The notes: generated from the sequence alone by a model not told the origin. Positions 43,834 through 52,417 are shown, numbered from the stretch's first letter. The stretch: 64,000 nt of DNA from Collinsella aerofaciens (GCF_015548375.1 NZ_JADMWW010000003.1:62001-126000); one strand, 5' to 3'. Translations and numbers: made by a program.

Positions 43834-45558
43834 CTACGAGTGCAGTGTAATTTTATCGCGCAGCGACTTGAGGTCTTCGGTGACGGTGCGGTCTTCCTGG
43901 ATCATCTTCTGGACCTTTTTATAACTCGTGCTGACAGTCGAGTGGTTGCGGTTGCCAAATTCGGCGCCTACCGCCGTGGTCGTCATCTCGCACATTTCGA
44001 TGGCCAGGTAGATAGCGATATGGCGTGCTTTGGCGATATTGGCGTTGCGACGCGGGCCGATGAGCTCCTCGTGCGTCACGCCGTACTGCTCTTCGATGAC
44101 GGACTGAACCGTCTGGACGTTGATCTTTTTGGCCGATGTGTCGAAGTACTGGCTGGCGATGGCGTCGATATCGTCAAAGGTGAGTTCCCCACCCTCGCGC
44201 TCGCGGTCGCCCGCCTCGCCGGCGCAGCGCTCGCAGAAGCTCTCGAGTTCGCGGATGTTGGTGCCCGACACCTCTGCCATGTGCTTAAAGTGCTCATCGG
44301 TCAGGTGCCCGCCGTCGCCCCCGTAGGCCGCCAGCAGTGAGTCGTCGCCTGCCTCGGGAGCGGCGACGATGGTGTTCTCGTAATAGCGCTGCAAGATCTT
44401 GTATTTCATCTCGTAGCTGGGCTCTGCGACCAGGCAGAGCATGCCGGCGTTGAAGCGACTGGTCAGACGTTCGTCCATGCTCAGGTCCTTGGGGGCACGG
44501 TCTGCCGCGATGACGACCTTCTTGTTATTGCGGATGAACTCGTCCATGAGCTGGAAAAAGTAGTCCACGCTCGCACGCTTACCGATGATGTTTTGGATGT
44601 CATCGATGATGAGCACGTCCACGCCGTGGTACGCCTGCATGATGGGGGCGTTGCTCTTCTTTTGGCGGTCGAACTCGGTCATCAGGTCGTCCAGATATGC
44701 CTGGGAGTTGGCGTACTTGACCTTGATCTCGGGCGACTTCTCGGCGAGCTCGTTTTTGATGGCAAGCAGCAGGTGCGTCTTGCCCAGGCCCGATTTGCCG
44801 TAGATGAACAGTGATGTGCACGTGCCGCGCTCGTCCGCGAGGGCGGCAAACTTGAGTGCCGAGCGATAGGCATGGCTGTTCTCGGGGCCGTAGACAAAGT
44901 TCTCAAAGGTAAATTTTGAGTTCGCGGCGAGTGGGGCTCCATCCGTATTCTGCTCGGCCGGCACGGTCGGTGCTGGCATGGGTGAGGTGGGGGTCGCGGC
45001 TTGCGTGGATTTAGTCGGCGCCCCGCCCTTCATCTGGTTCATCATGCGACGAAAATCGTCGGCCGAGAGCGTGTTTTTGATTGCAATGCCCGAATCCGCG
45101 CCCGCCGCTGCGTCGTGAGCGATGGGCATGTGCGTGACGGGCGCGTTCGTTGGCGTCGCCGCCGCGGTCGGCAACGGTGCCATGGTTTCACGGGAAACAT
45201 CGCTGTGCTGGTGCTCGATTGTCGGCACGTCGCCTGCGGAGGCCGGTGCCGCCGGGGAAGCGGCGGGAGCCGTGGCGGGCGCCGTCGCGGCAGCGGATTC
45301 CGTTGCGGCGCCTTGCGGTGCCACGATGTCGAGCGCGATCGGTGCAAAGGCGATTTCTTCCAGATAGGCCTCAATAGTCGGCTGATGCTTTTTGAGCTGC
45401 GCGATGGCAAAGCGCGAGGGGGCCTCGATCGTGAGCGTATCTTCGGTCAGGCTTATGGCGCGCGATTGCCTCAGCATGTTGATGAGGCGTGCATCTTGGC
45501 CGTCGCGCTGGCAAAAGGCGATGGCGTCCCCCAGGATGATGCTTGCTTCCTCGTCCAC
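43834..45558 (-). CDS. dnaA: Chromosomal replication initiator DnaA
   Basis: 574 residues, longer than the usual 450-470. Domain I (1-85), a long Ala/Pro-rich linker (about 86-225), AAA+ domain III (YGKSGLGKTHLLLAI Walker A, LIIDDIQNI Walker B), and DNA-binding domain IV ending with the box-reading helix near EFGNRNHSTVSTSYKK. The linker explains the extra length. A parS-like 16-mer with two mismatches lies inside the linker coding region (45184-45199). GTG start after GGGAGAG. Confidence 0.96.
   Translation of the reverse strand: MDEEASIILGDAIAFCQRDGQDARLINMLRQSRAISLTEDTLTIEAPSRFAIAQLKKHQPTIEAYLEEIAFAPIALDIVAPQGAATESAAATAPATAPAASPAAPASAGDVPTIEHQHSDVSRETMAPLPTAAATPTNAPVTHMPIAHDAAAGADSGIAIKNTLSADDFRRMMNQMKGGAPTKSTQAATPTSPMPAPTVPAEQNTDGAPLAANSKFTFENFVYGPENSHAYRSALKFAALADERGTCTSLFIYGKSGLGKTHLLLAIKNELAEKSPEIKVKYANSQAYLDDLMTEFDRQKKSNAPIMQAYHGVDVLIIDDIQNIIGKRASVDYFFQLMDEFIRNNKKVVIAADRAPKDLSMDERLTSRFNAGMLCLVAEPSYEMKYKILQRYYENTIVAAPEAGDDSLLAAYGGDGGHLTDEHFKHMAEVSGTNIRELESFCERCAGEAGDREREGGELTFDDIDAIASQYFDTSAKKINVQTVQSVIEEQYGVTHEELIGPRRNANIAKARHIAIYLAIEMCEMTTTAVGAEFGNRNHSTVSTSYKKVQKMIQEDRTVTEDLKSLRDKITLHS
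45184..45199. other. Near-consensus parS inside dnaA
   Basis: GGTTTCACGGGAAACA differs from the parS consensus TGTTTCACGTGAAACA at two positions. It encodes the VSRET stretch in the DnaA linker, where the protein is least constrained. Confidence 0.55.
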
Positions 45559-45573
45559 TGTCTCTCCCGTTCT

Positions 45574-46962
45574 TTAGCTCTGAGCTCGCACGCGAGCGGC
45601 GCCGAGTTCGGTCAGATGGTATTTCTGGCCATGCTTGATGACCAAGCCAGCCTGCGCCAAGTCATTGAGCGTGCGTGACCAAGTGGGGGCCGAGTTTCCA
45701 AACGCCCTCGCCAGATCGGTTGCACCGCACGCTTGATTTTGCGCCAAATAGCCCAGTGCGGCGTTGCCGCGATCGCTTACGAACACGTCCGGTTGTGGCT
45801 GCGCATACTGATTTGCTGCATTAGGATACATCATTTGAGCTGCTGGTTGTTGAGAACTCTGCATCGGCGGCATTTGCTGTTGAAAACTTTGAGGCCACTG
45901 TTGGTAAGGCTGCGGAGGCATCTGCTGGGCCCAGGGGTTGTACTGCTGCTGCGGCATCTGCTGGGCCCAGGGGTTGTACTGCTGCTGCGGCATCTGCTGG
46001 TACGGCTGCTGATATCCCTGCTGGTACTGCTGCGGGAACTGCTGGCCATACCCCAGTGGCGGCATCTGCTGATATGGATATCCCTGTTGGTACGGCTGAT
46101 AGCCCATTTGCTGGCCACCCGGTGCCCCTGTCGCCTGCTGCATTGCTGCTGTATCCTGATCCGCCAGCGACATGGCCTCTGGCATGCTTGGCGGCATCGA
46201 CATCGATGCCGCTTGGGGTTCTTGTGTAGGAGGCATTCCGGGCTGCTGCATCTGTCCCACGGGGGGCTGCATCTGCTGCGTTGCCATGGGCTGCTGCGCA
46301 AAAGCTCCCGGCAGGGGATATGTGGGCTGCTCCGTCTCGGGCCGCACGGCAGCGTCGCGTCCGCCGGCACGCTCGATTTCCTGCACGCGTTTAGGGTTCA
46401 GGCTTACCGTAACCACGGTGCCTTTGCCCATGTTGTCCTCGATGGATACGGCACCGCCGGCGTTTTCCAAATACTCCTGCACCATGGGAAACCCTGCTCC
46501 GGTTCCACGGATATAGCGCTTCATCTTGCTGTTTGCGCTGGTAACGCCAAAGTCGAAAGCACGTTCCTTGTCGTCGATGCCGGGTCCTTGGTCAGCAAAG
46601 CGGATGGTGTCTCCGCCGTCCAGAATCGAGATGATGGGCTCGGCAAAGTGTGCGTGGATAAAGTTTTCGACAATCTCGCGGATGACCATGAGCGAGATAT
46701 GGCCACCTTGTTCTTTCATGCACTGGTAGACGGTGTTGGTCGTCTCTTCCAAATACGTGCGGACATCTTGCGGATCAATGACGATCACCCGCGGTGTCGA
46801 CAGCATGTCGTCATAGACGGCGATGCGCGCGGCGTACATGGCTTTTGGCGCCTGCGTGGTCGTCTGCTCGCCTTCCGCACGCTCTTCGCGCACGCCGGTG
46901 ATGTGCTCGTTGTCGGGTGCCGGGTCTCCGGAATCGACCATGGTGTAAAAGTCGTCAGACAT
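45574..46962 (-). CDS. GHKL ATPase with Gln/Pro-rich linker and winged-helix end
   Basis: 462 residues, not a known named gene. The N-terminal GHKL ATPase resembles anti-sigma kinases such as SpoIIAB: N-box REIVEN (95-100), G1 DQGPGI (124-129), G2 GTGAGF (153-158). No phospho-accepting His domain. Residues about 215-385 are Gln/Pro/Met/Tyr-rich with a 12-residue tandem repeat (QYNPWAQQMPQQ). The last 75 residues look like a winged helix (LGYLAQNQACGATDLARAFG...SRTLNDLAQAGLVIK). It is 15 bases upstream of dnaA on the same strand, hence almost certainly cotranscribed. Confidence 0.82.
   Translation of the reverse strand: MSDDFYTMVDSGDPAPDNEHITGVREERAEGEQTTTQAPKAMYAARIAVYDDMLSTPRVIVIDPQDVRTYLEETTNTVYQCMKEQGGHISLMVIREIVENFIHAHFAEPIISILDGGDTIRFADQGPGIDDKERAFDFGVTSANSKMKRYIRGTGAGFPMVQEYLENAGGAVSIEDNMGKGTVVTVSLNPKRVQEIERAGGRDAAVRPETEQPTYPLPGAFAQQPMATQQMQPPVGQMQQPGMPPTQEPQAASMSMPPSMPEAMSLADQDTAAMQQATGAPGGQQMGYQPYQQGYPYQQMPPLGYGQQFPQQYQQGYQQPYQQMPQQQYNPWAQQMPQQQYNPWAQQMPPQPYQQWPQSFQQQMPPMQSSQQPAAQMMYPNAANQYAQPQPDVFVSDRGNAALGYLAQNQACGATDLARAFGNSAPTWSRTLNDLAQAGLVIKHGQKYHLTELGAARVRAQS
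45921..45992 (-). repeat. Two tandem 36-bp coding repeats
   Basis: Units 45921-45956 and 45957-45992 are identical and in frame, encoding the duplicated NPWAQQMPQQQY-type segment of the linker. Confidence 0.9.
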
Positions 46963-46989
46963 GCCGCTCGCAATCTTTCAAAAGGTTTC

Positions 46990-47110
46990 GAACAAATAGT
47001 AGCTCACCGTGCAACGTTTCTCATCTTTCGGCAACTTTTCAAAACTTGTTGAAAACTTTGGAAAACGGACGAAAAGTTCTCAACATTGCCAACATGACCT
47101 GTTGAAAACT
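46990..47110. promoter_or_regulatory. Cluster of DnaA-box-like 9-mers upstream of the dnaA operon
   Basis: TGTTGAAAA (reverse of TTTTCAACA) occurs at 47047-47055 and 47100-47108, TTCTCAACA at 47077-47085 and TTTTCAAAA at 47037-47045. The same 9-mer stands at 43810-43818 near the putative origin. This suggests DnaA autoregulation or a second origin half. Otherwise 46963-47200 is empty. Confidence 0.55.
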
Positions 47111-47205
47111 CGATGAAATATCGTGAAAAGTTGCCATGCACCGCTAAATCGAGCTTGGCTTATGGGGGAACCGTGTGAACTGCGCAACCTTTTACCTTTG
47201 ATTTC

Positions 47206-47235
47206 TTGACATTTGAACATTGATTTCCCTACAAT
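47206..47235 (+). promoter_or_regulatory. Promoter of rpmH-rnpA
   Basis: Perfect TTGACA, 18-base spacer, TACAAT. It lies about 70 bases before rpmH. Confidence 0.82.
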
Positions 47236-47307
47236 CTTCAAGCTCACGTGTCTATATCTGCGTCCGCGTCCCCGCGGACACTCGAAATGCAGCAGGAGGA
47301 ACTTAAG

Positions 47308-47442
47308 ATGAAGCGTACGTATCAGCCTAATAAGCGTAAGCGTGCCAAGACCCATGGCTTCCGTGCCCGTATGGCCACTAAGGGTGGTCGTGCCGTGCTC
47401 GCCCGTCGTCGTGCCAAGGGCCGCAAGCGTCTCACTGTCTAG
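47308..47442 (+). CDS. rpmH: Ribosomal protein bL34
   Basis: 44 residues, entirely typical: [18 protein letters not shown] then [24 protein letters not shown]-like end. Strong ribosome site AGGAGG before the ATG. First gene of the plus-strand run leading away from the origin. Confidence 0.97.
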   Translation: MKRTYQPNKRKRAKTHGFRARMATKGGRAVLARRRAKGRKRLTV

Positions 47443-47462
47443 CAGCGATACACACATCTCGC

Positions 47463-47801
47463 ATGAAGACTATTAAGTCTCGGCAAGATTTCGAGCATGT
47501 GTTCAGTCAGGGGCGTCGTTTCAATCACCCTCTGATTCGAATGACCATATGTGAATCGGTTGGCGAAGGCGACTCCGGAAGGGTCGCCTTCGTTGGTGCT
47601 AAGCGACTCGGTTGTGCCGTCGTGCGCAACCGATCTAAGCGTGTGATGCGCGAGGCCGCCCGCAGCTGCGGATTTCCCGTTGCGGGTTATGACATCATCT
47701 TGTTTGCAACTCCCAAGACGAGGGTTTCCTCGCCGCAGGAGATGGACAAGGCGTTGCGTTCGCTTATGAAGCGCGCCGGCGTTGCCGGGGAGGAGCGATG
47801 A
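47463..47801 (+). CDS. rnpA: Ribonuclease P protein component
   Basis: 112 residues; protein cofactor of the RNase P ribozyme that matures tRNA 5' ends. The basic signature [13 protein letters not shown] (about 56-68) binds RNA. It overlaps yidD by four bases (ATGA). Confidence 0.95.
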   Translation: MKTIKSRQDFEHVFSQGRRFNHPLIRMTICESVGEGDSGRVAFVGAKRLGCAVVRNRSKRVMREAARSCGFPVAGYDIILFATPKTRVSSPQEMDKALRSLMKRAGVAGEER

Positions 47802-48022
47802 GCAATCACGTTTTGCGACGTGTTGCCATCGCTCCTATTCGCATATATCAACAGGTTATTTCGCCCTTATTGCCTGACGCCTGCATTTATTACCCAACGT
47901 GCTCGCAATACGCCGTCCAGGCGATTGAGAAGCACGGTGTTTTGAGAGGCTGCTGGCTTGCCGTGAGGCGCATCGCTCGCTGCAATCCCCTGCACGTCGG
48001 CGGTTATGACCCTGTGCCCTAG
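47798..48022 (+). CDS. yidD: Membrane protein insertion efficiency factor YidD
   Basis: 74 residues. Contains [34 protein letters not shown] and ends [13 protein letters not shown], both family hallmarks with the conserved Cys residues. Small amphipathic protein at the inner membrane that assists YidC. It sits in the canonical place between rnpA and yidC. Confidence 0.95.
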   Translation: MSNHVLRRVAIAPIRIYQQVISPLLPDACIYYPTCSQYAVQAIEKHGVLRGCWLAVRRIARCNPLHVGGYDPVP

Positions 48023-48051
48023 CGGGCACTCGCTATCGGAGGAAAACTTAC

Positions 48052-48822
48052 ATGTGGGATTGGATCGTTAACATCCTTTTCGAGCTGCTCAAGCTCATCC
48101 AGACCTTTGCGGTCGACTGGGGCCTGTCCATCATCATTCTGGTGGTCATCATCCGTCTGCTGCTGACGCCGCTTATGCTCAAGTCGACCAAGTCGACGGC
48201 TCGCATGCAGGTGCTGCAGCCCAAGATGCTCGAGATCCAGGAGCGCTATGCCGACGACCCCCAGCGTCAGGCCGAGGAGATGCAGAAGTTCTACAGCGAG
48301 AACAAGTTCAACCCCATGGCTGGCTGTCTGCCGCTGCTGATTCAGATGCCTATCCTGTTCGCCCTGTTTACATTGCTGCGCAACCTGCCGCAGTACTTTA
48401 ACGACGGCACGTTCTCGTTCTTCAACATCCTGCCCGACCTGACCACCACGCCGAGCGCTTCCTTTGCCGATGGCTTTATGGTTGCACTGCCTGCGCTGGT
48501 TTGCCTGATCCTGTTCGCCGTCCTGACCCTGATTCCGCAGCTCTATATGTCGCGCAACCAGACCGGCCAGCAGGCTCAGAGCATGCGTATGATGGCCGTT
48601 GTCATGACGGTCATGATGCTTTGGATGGGCTGGAGCCTTCCCGTTGGTGTTCTGCTGTACTATGACGTCTCGTCTGCTTGGCAGGTTATCCAGCAGATTT
48701 TTGTGACGCAGAAGGTCATCGACAAGGCGAAGGCCGATGAGGAGGAGCGTCTTAAGAACGCTCCGCTGCAGGTTGAGGTCACTCGTCGAGAGAAGAAGCC
48801 GCGCCCGCACAAGAAGAAGTAA
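48052..48822 (+). CDS. yidC: Membrane protein insertase YidC/Oxa1
   Basis: 256 residues with about five membrane helices. The conserved hydrophilic-groove Arg is in IIILVVIIRLLLTPL, followed by the coiled cytoplasmic loop (KSTARMQVLQPKMLEIQERY) and the PMAGCLPLLIQMPILFALF core. The first helix lacks a lipobox Cys. The tail is highly basic (RREKKPRPHKKK), as in ribosome-binding Gram-positive versions. Confidence 0.95.
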   Translation: MWDWIVNILFELLKLIQTFAVDWGLSIIILVVIIRLLLTPLMLKSTKSTARMQVLQPKMLEIQERYADDPQRQAEEMQKFYSENKFNPMAGCLPLLIQMPILFALFTLLRNLPQYFNDGTFSFFNILPDLTTTPSASFADGFMVALPALVCLILFAVLTLIPQLYMSRNQTGQQAQSMRMMAVVMTVMMLWMGWSLPVGVLLYYDVSSAWQVIQQIFVTQKVIDKAKADEEERLKNAPLQVEVTRREKKPRPHKKK

Positions 48823-48866
48823 CGGGATATCAATCTTATTTAGGTACCTAACCTTTGGAGTACGTT

Positions 48867-49436
48867 ATGTCTGAAGAGATCATCGAGGATATGCTTGAGG
48901 AGGTTGCCCCGCAGGTCGCGGGCGATTATCCCGAGATTGCACAGCGCTACAAGGCTGGTGAAGAGCTGACCGATGAGGAGCTCGACACCATTGCCGATGT
49001 TGCGATTTCCATCCTGCGTTCCATCCTTTCGCACTTCGATGCCGCCAACACTCCTATCGATGAGTATGAGGGCGACGAGGGTGAGCTGATTTTGGATGTA
49101 ACGGCTCCCGACCTTGCTGTTCTCATTGGCCGTCATGGTCGCACCCTTGATGCCCTTCAGGTTATGTTCTCTTTGCTGGTGAGCCGCAAACTTGGCTTTA
49201 GGTATCCGGTTGTAGTGGACGTAGAGGGATACAAGAGTCGCCGTCAGGACAAGGTTGCTTCCATGGCTCAGTCTGCTGCCGAGCGTGCCATCCGCACTCA
49301 TAAGAGTGTTTCGCTTCCGCCCATGAATGCCTACGAGCGTCGACTGGTTCACATTGCACTTCGTGGCAATGATGCCGTCGATACTCATTCTGAGGGTTCT
49401 GACCCTGATCGCCATGTGGTGATTGTTGCTCGATAA
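48867..49436 (+). CDS. jag: KH-R3H RNA-binding protein Jag/KhpB
   Basis: 189 residues: acidic N-terminal half, KH domain with LAVLIGRHGRTLDALQVMFSLLVSR (GRHG in place of GxxG), then R3H domain with RERxxVH-like YERRLVHIALRG. KhpB with KhpA binds RNA and affects cell division in Gram-positives. ATG 48867 is preceded by GGAG; the track-like longer TTG start is not needed. It follows yidC by 44 bases. Confidence 0.92.
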   Translation: MSEEIIEDMLEEVAPQVAGDYPEIAQRYKAGEELTDEELDTIADVAISILRSILSHFDAANTPIDEYEGDEGELILDVTAPDLAVLIGRHGRTLDALQVMFSLLVSRKLGFRYPVVVDVEGYKSRRQDKVASMAQSAAERAIRTHKSVSLPPMNAYERRLVHIALRGNDAVDTHSEGSDPDRHVVIVAR

Positions 49437-49455
49437 TCTTCTCGAGCTTATGCTA

Positions 49456-49486
49456 AGGGGACGTGGTTTCCACGTCCCCTTTTTTT
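49456..49486 (+). terminator. Terminator after jag
   Basis: AGGGGACGTGG / CCACGTCCCCT with a 3-base loop and seven T. It ends the rpmH-to-jag operon. Confidence 0.93.
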
Positions 49487-49532
49487 GTCAAAAGTTCTCG
49501 ATACACTGATTTTTGTCAGAAAGGAGCTTTCG

Positions 49533-50300
49533 TTGTTAGTACTTACTGATCAGCAGGCTGACGAGATGTTGAGTCGTCTAACTTCCTATTGCAAAGAGTA
49601 TTCCTTGAGCGTAACTGATGTTGAGCTGAGGAAATGTATTCAGCATTTGGATTTGGTTCTAGAAACAAATAAGACAACCAATCTCACCCGTATTCTTAAC
49701 GTAGAAGATGCTGCAGTACTTCATATCCTCGACTCACTTGTTTTGCTCCCCTATATCAACAAGGCTCCTGAGGGAGCTTTGCTCGATATGGGAACAGGTG
49801 CGGGCTTCCCTGGTATTCCATTAACCATAACCACGCATCGTAAAGCTACTTATATTGACTCTGTTGGCAAGAAGGTTGATGCGGTTAATTCCTTTGTCCA
49901 TGCTCTTGGATTGAAACATGCTCATGCGGTTCATGATCGTCTTGAAGAATATGCTCGAAGCCATAAGAAGCAGTTCTCTGTTGTAACCGCCCGCGCACTG
50001 GCCCCTCTACCGATTCTTGTTGAGTATGCGGCTCCGTATCTGAAGGATGGAGGGCTATTTGTTATAACCAAGGGCAATCCTTCGGATGAGGAGCTTGCTT
50101 CCGGCATGTCAGCAGCTAAGATTTGCGGCTTCACTTTGCTTCTGAATGACGCAATTGATTTGCCTGAAGGCTTGGGTCACAGGGAGTTCATTGTTCTTAA
50201 GAAGAGTCATCCAGCATCTGTCTCATTGCCTCGTGCAAATGGCGTGGCAAAGAAGAATCCGCTTGCCTTGATGTTTCACGTGAAACATAATGGATACTAA
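49533..50300 (+). CDS. rsmG: 16S rRNA m7G527 methyltransferase
   Basis: 255 residues. SAM-binding motif LLDMGTGAGFPGIPL (about 85-99), then VGKKVDAVNSF and VTARALAPLPILVEYA, which are standard for RsmG (GidB). The TTG start at 49533 has AAAGGAG six bases upstream. The C-terminal codons MFHVKH are formed by a parS site. Third-position AT content is visibly higher than in genes on either flank. Confidence 0.92.
   Translation: MLVLTDQQADEMLSRLTSYCKEYSLSVTDVELRKCIQHLDLVLETNKTTNLTRILNVEDAAVLHILDSLVLLPYINKAPEGALLDMGTGAGFPGIPLTITTHRKATYIDSVGKKVDAVNSFVHALGLKHAHAVHDRLEEYARSHKKQFSVVTARALAPLPILVEYAAPYLKDGGLFVITKGNPSDEELASGMSAAKICGFTLLLNDAIDLPEGLGHREFIVLKKSHPASVSLPRANGVAKKNPLALMFHVKHNGY
50272..50287. 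other. parS site 1
   Basis: Perfect 16-base parS TGTTTCACGTGAAACA, at the end of rsmG and within its coding sequence. ParB binds it to start chromosome segregation. Confidence 0.95.
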
Positions 50301-50310
50301 CAACTTGCAG

Positions 50311-50326
50311 TGTTTCACGTGAAACA
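50311..50326. other. parS site 2
   Basis: Perfect parS, exactly 39 bases after the first. Confidence 0.95.
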
Positions 50327-50349
50327 TGGCGGTTGATATCGATTCGGAA

Positions 50350-50365
50350 TGTTTCACGTGAAACA
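50350..50365. other. parS site 3
   Basis: Perfect parS, exactly 39 bases after the second, 40 bases before parA. Confidence 0.95.
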
Positions 50366-50404
50366 TCCTCCGTTTGACAGCTTTAATACACACCAGGAGG
50401 GACC

Positions 50405-51205
50405 GTGGGATTTCGCGACGTTAAGCGTTCTAAGAGCGCAAAAGACACGCGTATCATTGCAATCATCAATCAAAAAGGCGGCGTCGGTAAGTCAACGACG
50501 GCTGTAAACCTTGCAGCAGCACTGGGTGAGCAGGGTCGTAAGACACTGATTGTCGATTTTGATCCGCAGGGAAACAGCACCAGTGGATTCGGAATTGAAA
50601 AAGAAGACCTTGATCACTGCATCTATGATGCATTGTTGAATGATGTGCCGGCAGAATCGCTTGTTCTTGATACAAATTGTAAAAAGGTATTCGTTATTCC
50701 GGCTACAATTCAACTTGCAGGCGCGGAAATTGAGCTCGTAAGCGCAATTGCTCGTGAAACCCGCCTCAAAGATTTGCTTGAGCCGATTCAGGACGAGTTT
50801 GACTTTATTTTCATTGACTGTCCTCCTTCGCTCGGCCTGCTTACTATCAACGCTTTGACCGCAGCAGACAGCGTTTTGATTCCGATCCAGTGCGAATATT
50901 ACGCACTCGAGGGCGTTACGAAGCTGCTTGAGTCAATGAAGATGGTCAAATCACGGCTGAACAAGGGCTTAGACACCTATGGTGTGCTTATGACCATGTA
51001 TGACTCGCGTACTTCACTATCGAATCAGGTTGTTGAGGAGGTTCAATCGTACTTTGGTGATAAGGCGTTTAAGACTCTAATCCCCCGTACGGTTAAAATC
51101 TCCGAAGCTCCGTCTTTTGGAGAACCGGTAATTACCTATGCACCTCAAAATAAGGGTGCAAAAGCATATATGAACCTTGCAAAAGAGGTGATCAAGCGTG
51201 CCTAG
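50405..51205 (+). CDS. parA: Chromosome-partitioning ATPase ParA (Soj)
   Basis: 266 residues. Deviant Walker A QKGGVGKSTTAVNLA (about 23-37), VDFDPQGNSTSG, and IDCPPSLGLLTINAL (Walker B). It binds DNA non-specifically when ATP-bound and moves ParB-parS complexes. GTG start after AGGAGG. Overlaps parB by eight bases. Confidence 0.96.
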   Translation: MGFRDVKRSKSAKDTRIIAIINQKGGVGKSTTAVNLAAALGEQGRKTLIVDFDPQGNSTSGFGIEKEDLDHCIYDALLNDVPAESLVLDTNCKKVFVIPATIQLAGAEIELVSAIARETRLKDLLEPIQDEFDFIFIDCPPSLGLLTINALTAADSVLIPIQCEYYALEGVTKLLESMKMVKSRLNKGLDTYGVLMTMYDSRTSLSNQVVEEVQSYFGDKAFKTLIPRTVKISEAPSFGEPVITYAPQNKGAKAYMNLAKEVIKRA

Positions 51206-52103
51206 TGTAAAGAAACGTGGCGGATTGGGACGTGGACTCAATGCTTTGGTCTCAGAGGCCGAGTATGAGACCGGCGGTTCGGCTGCATCGGCTTCAAATG
51301 CCGCATCTGAAACAAAACTACCTATTGAGGATATCGTTCCCAACCCTAATCAGCCGCGAATTCACTTTAACGAAACTGAACTTCGCGAGTTGAGCGAGTC
51401 AATCCAAGAACATGGCGTTTTGCAGCCGCTTTTGGTTCGCAAGCATGGAAACGGCTATGAGATCATCGCTGGTGAGCGTCGTTACCAGGCGTCAAAGCTT
51501 GCTGGCCTTGAAGAATTGCCAGTCATCATTAAAGAGGTAAATGATGAAGAGATGCTGGCTCTTGCTCTTATCGAAAACCTTCAGCGTTCTGATCTGAATC
51601 CCGTCGAAGAGGCTAAGGGCTATCGCCAACTCATTGATGCCAGCGGGATGACCCAGGAGGCATTGTCGAAGGCAGTAAGCAAGTCACGCTCTGCAATTAC
51701 AAACTCGCTGCGTCTTCTCGATCTCCCCGAAGTAGTTCAGCAGATGATTTTTGAGGGCAAACTTACTGCTGGTCATGCACGTGCGATTCTTGCAGTTCCC
51801 TATGAGGACGCGCGTATTCGACTTGCAGAGAAAGTTGTTACAGAGGGCCTTTCCGTAAGAGCGACAGAAAATCTTGCTCCGTTGTTTTCTGCCGGAGAGA
51901 CACCTAAGACGCCGAGGCCTGCAACGCCTCAGTCTTTTAAAAAGGCTGCCCGCGTGCTTCGTCAGGTTTTTAATACCAACGTGCGTGTGAAGAGCTCGCG
52001 TGGAAAGAATAAGATTGAGATTGAGTTTAAAGACGAGGAAGAGCTCTCTCGTATTCTTGGCGAAATGATTCAGTTTGATCAAGGAGGCCAAGATGAGGAA
52101 TAA
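51198..52103 (+). CDS. parB: Chromosome-partitioning protein ParB (Spo0J)
   Basis: 301 residues. N-terminal GLGRGLNALV, CTPase/ParB box IVPNPNQPRIHF and GERRYQASKLAGLEELPVI, helix-turn-helix TQEALSKAVSKSRSAITNSLRLLDLP, and a C-terminal dimer domain. It loads at the nearby parS sites as a CTP-dependent clamp. GTG start inside the end of parA. Confidence 0.96.
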   Translation: MPSVKKRGGLGRGLNALVSEAEYETGGSAASASNAASETKLPIEDIVPNPNQPRIHFNETELRELSESIQEHGVLQPLLVRKHGNGYEIIAGERRYQASKLAGLEELPVIIKEVNDEEMLALALIENLQRSDLNPVEEAKGYRQLIDASGMTQEALSKAVSKSRSAITNSLRLLDLPEVVQQMIFEGKLTAGHARAILAVPYEDARIRLAEKVVTEGLSVRATENLAPLFSAGETPKTPRPATPQSFKKAARVLRQVFNTNVRVKSSRGKNKIEIEFKDEEELSRILGEMIQFDQGGQDEE

Positions 52104-52347
52104 GATTTTAACAGCGATTGCATTGGTGACGACTGTCGCGGCTGGTGCCTTTGCTGGCTATAGGATCGCGACAGACGATGAACTTCGAGGTCGTTTGCTT
52201 CGTAGCGCGCAAGATATCGTCGATACTTCCAAAAAGAAAATGGATGTTATGACAGAAGATGTTGCCATGCGTACTGCTCAGGTAACGAAGAATCCCAAGA
52301 TTAATCAAGGTTGGGTCAGCAACCAATGGGAAAATGTAGGCTATTAG
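52093..52347 (+). CDS. Small single-pass membrane protein
   Basis: 84 residues. It begins MRNKILTAIALVTTVAAGAFAGYRIATDDELRG: one N-terminal membrane helix (about 5-24), then a charged helical stretch resembling YtxH-like proteins. ATG 52093 has AAGGAGG five bases upstream and overlaps parB by 11 bases, so it belongs to the par operon. Function unknown; position suggests a membrane partner of the partition system or a passenger. Confidence 0.75.
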   Translation: MRNKILTAIALVTTVAAGAFAGYRIATDDELRGRLLRSAQDIVDTSKKKMDVMTEDVAMRTAQVTKNPKINQGWVSNQWENVGY

Positions 52348-52376
52348 GTACCTAACAATTACTCAGCATATTTTGA

Positions 52377-52417
52377 GGGGTCCTTGTCTGATTCATGAGA
52401 CAAGGACCCCTTATTTT
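52377..52417 (+). terminator. Terminator of the par operon
   Basis: GGGGTCCTTGTCT pairs perfectly with AGACAAGGACCCC across an 8-base loop, followed by TTATTTT. Confidence 0.92.

Noticed and set aside
45921-45992. Tandem repeat considered as a CRISPR-like or satellite array
   Set aside because: Only two in-frame units without spacers inside a coding linker.
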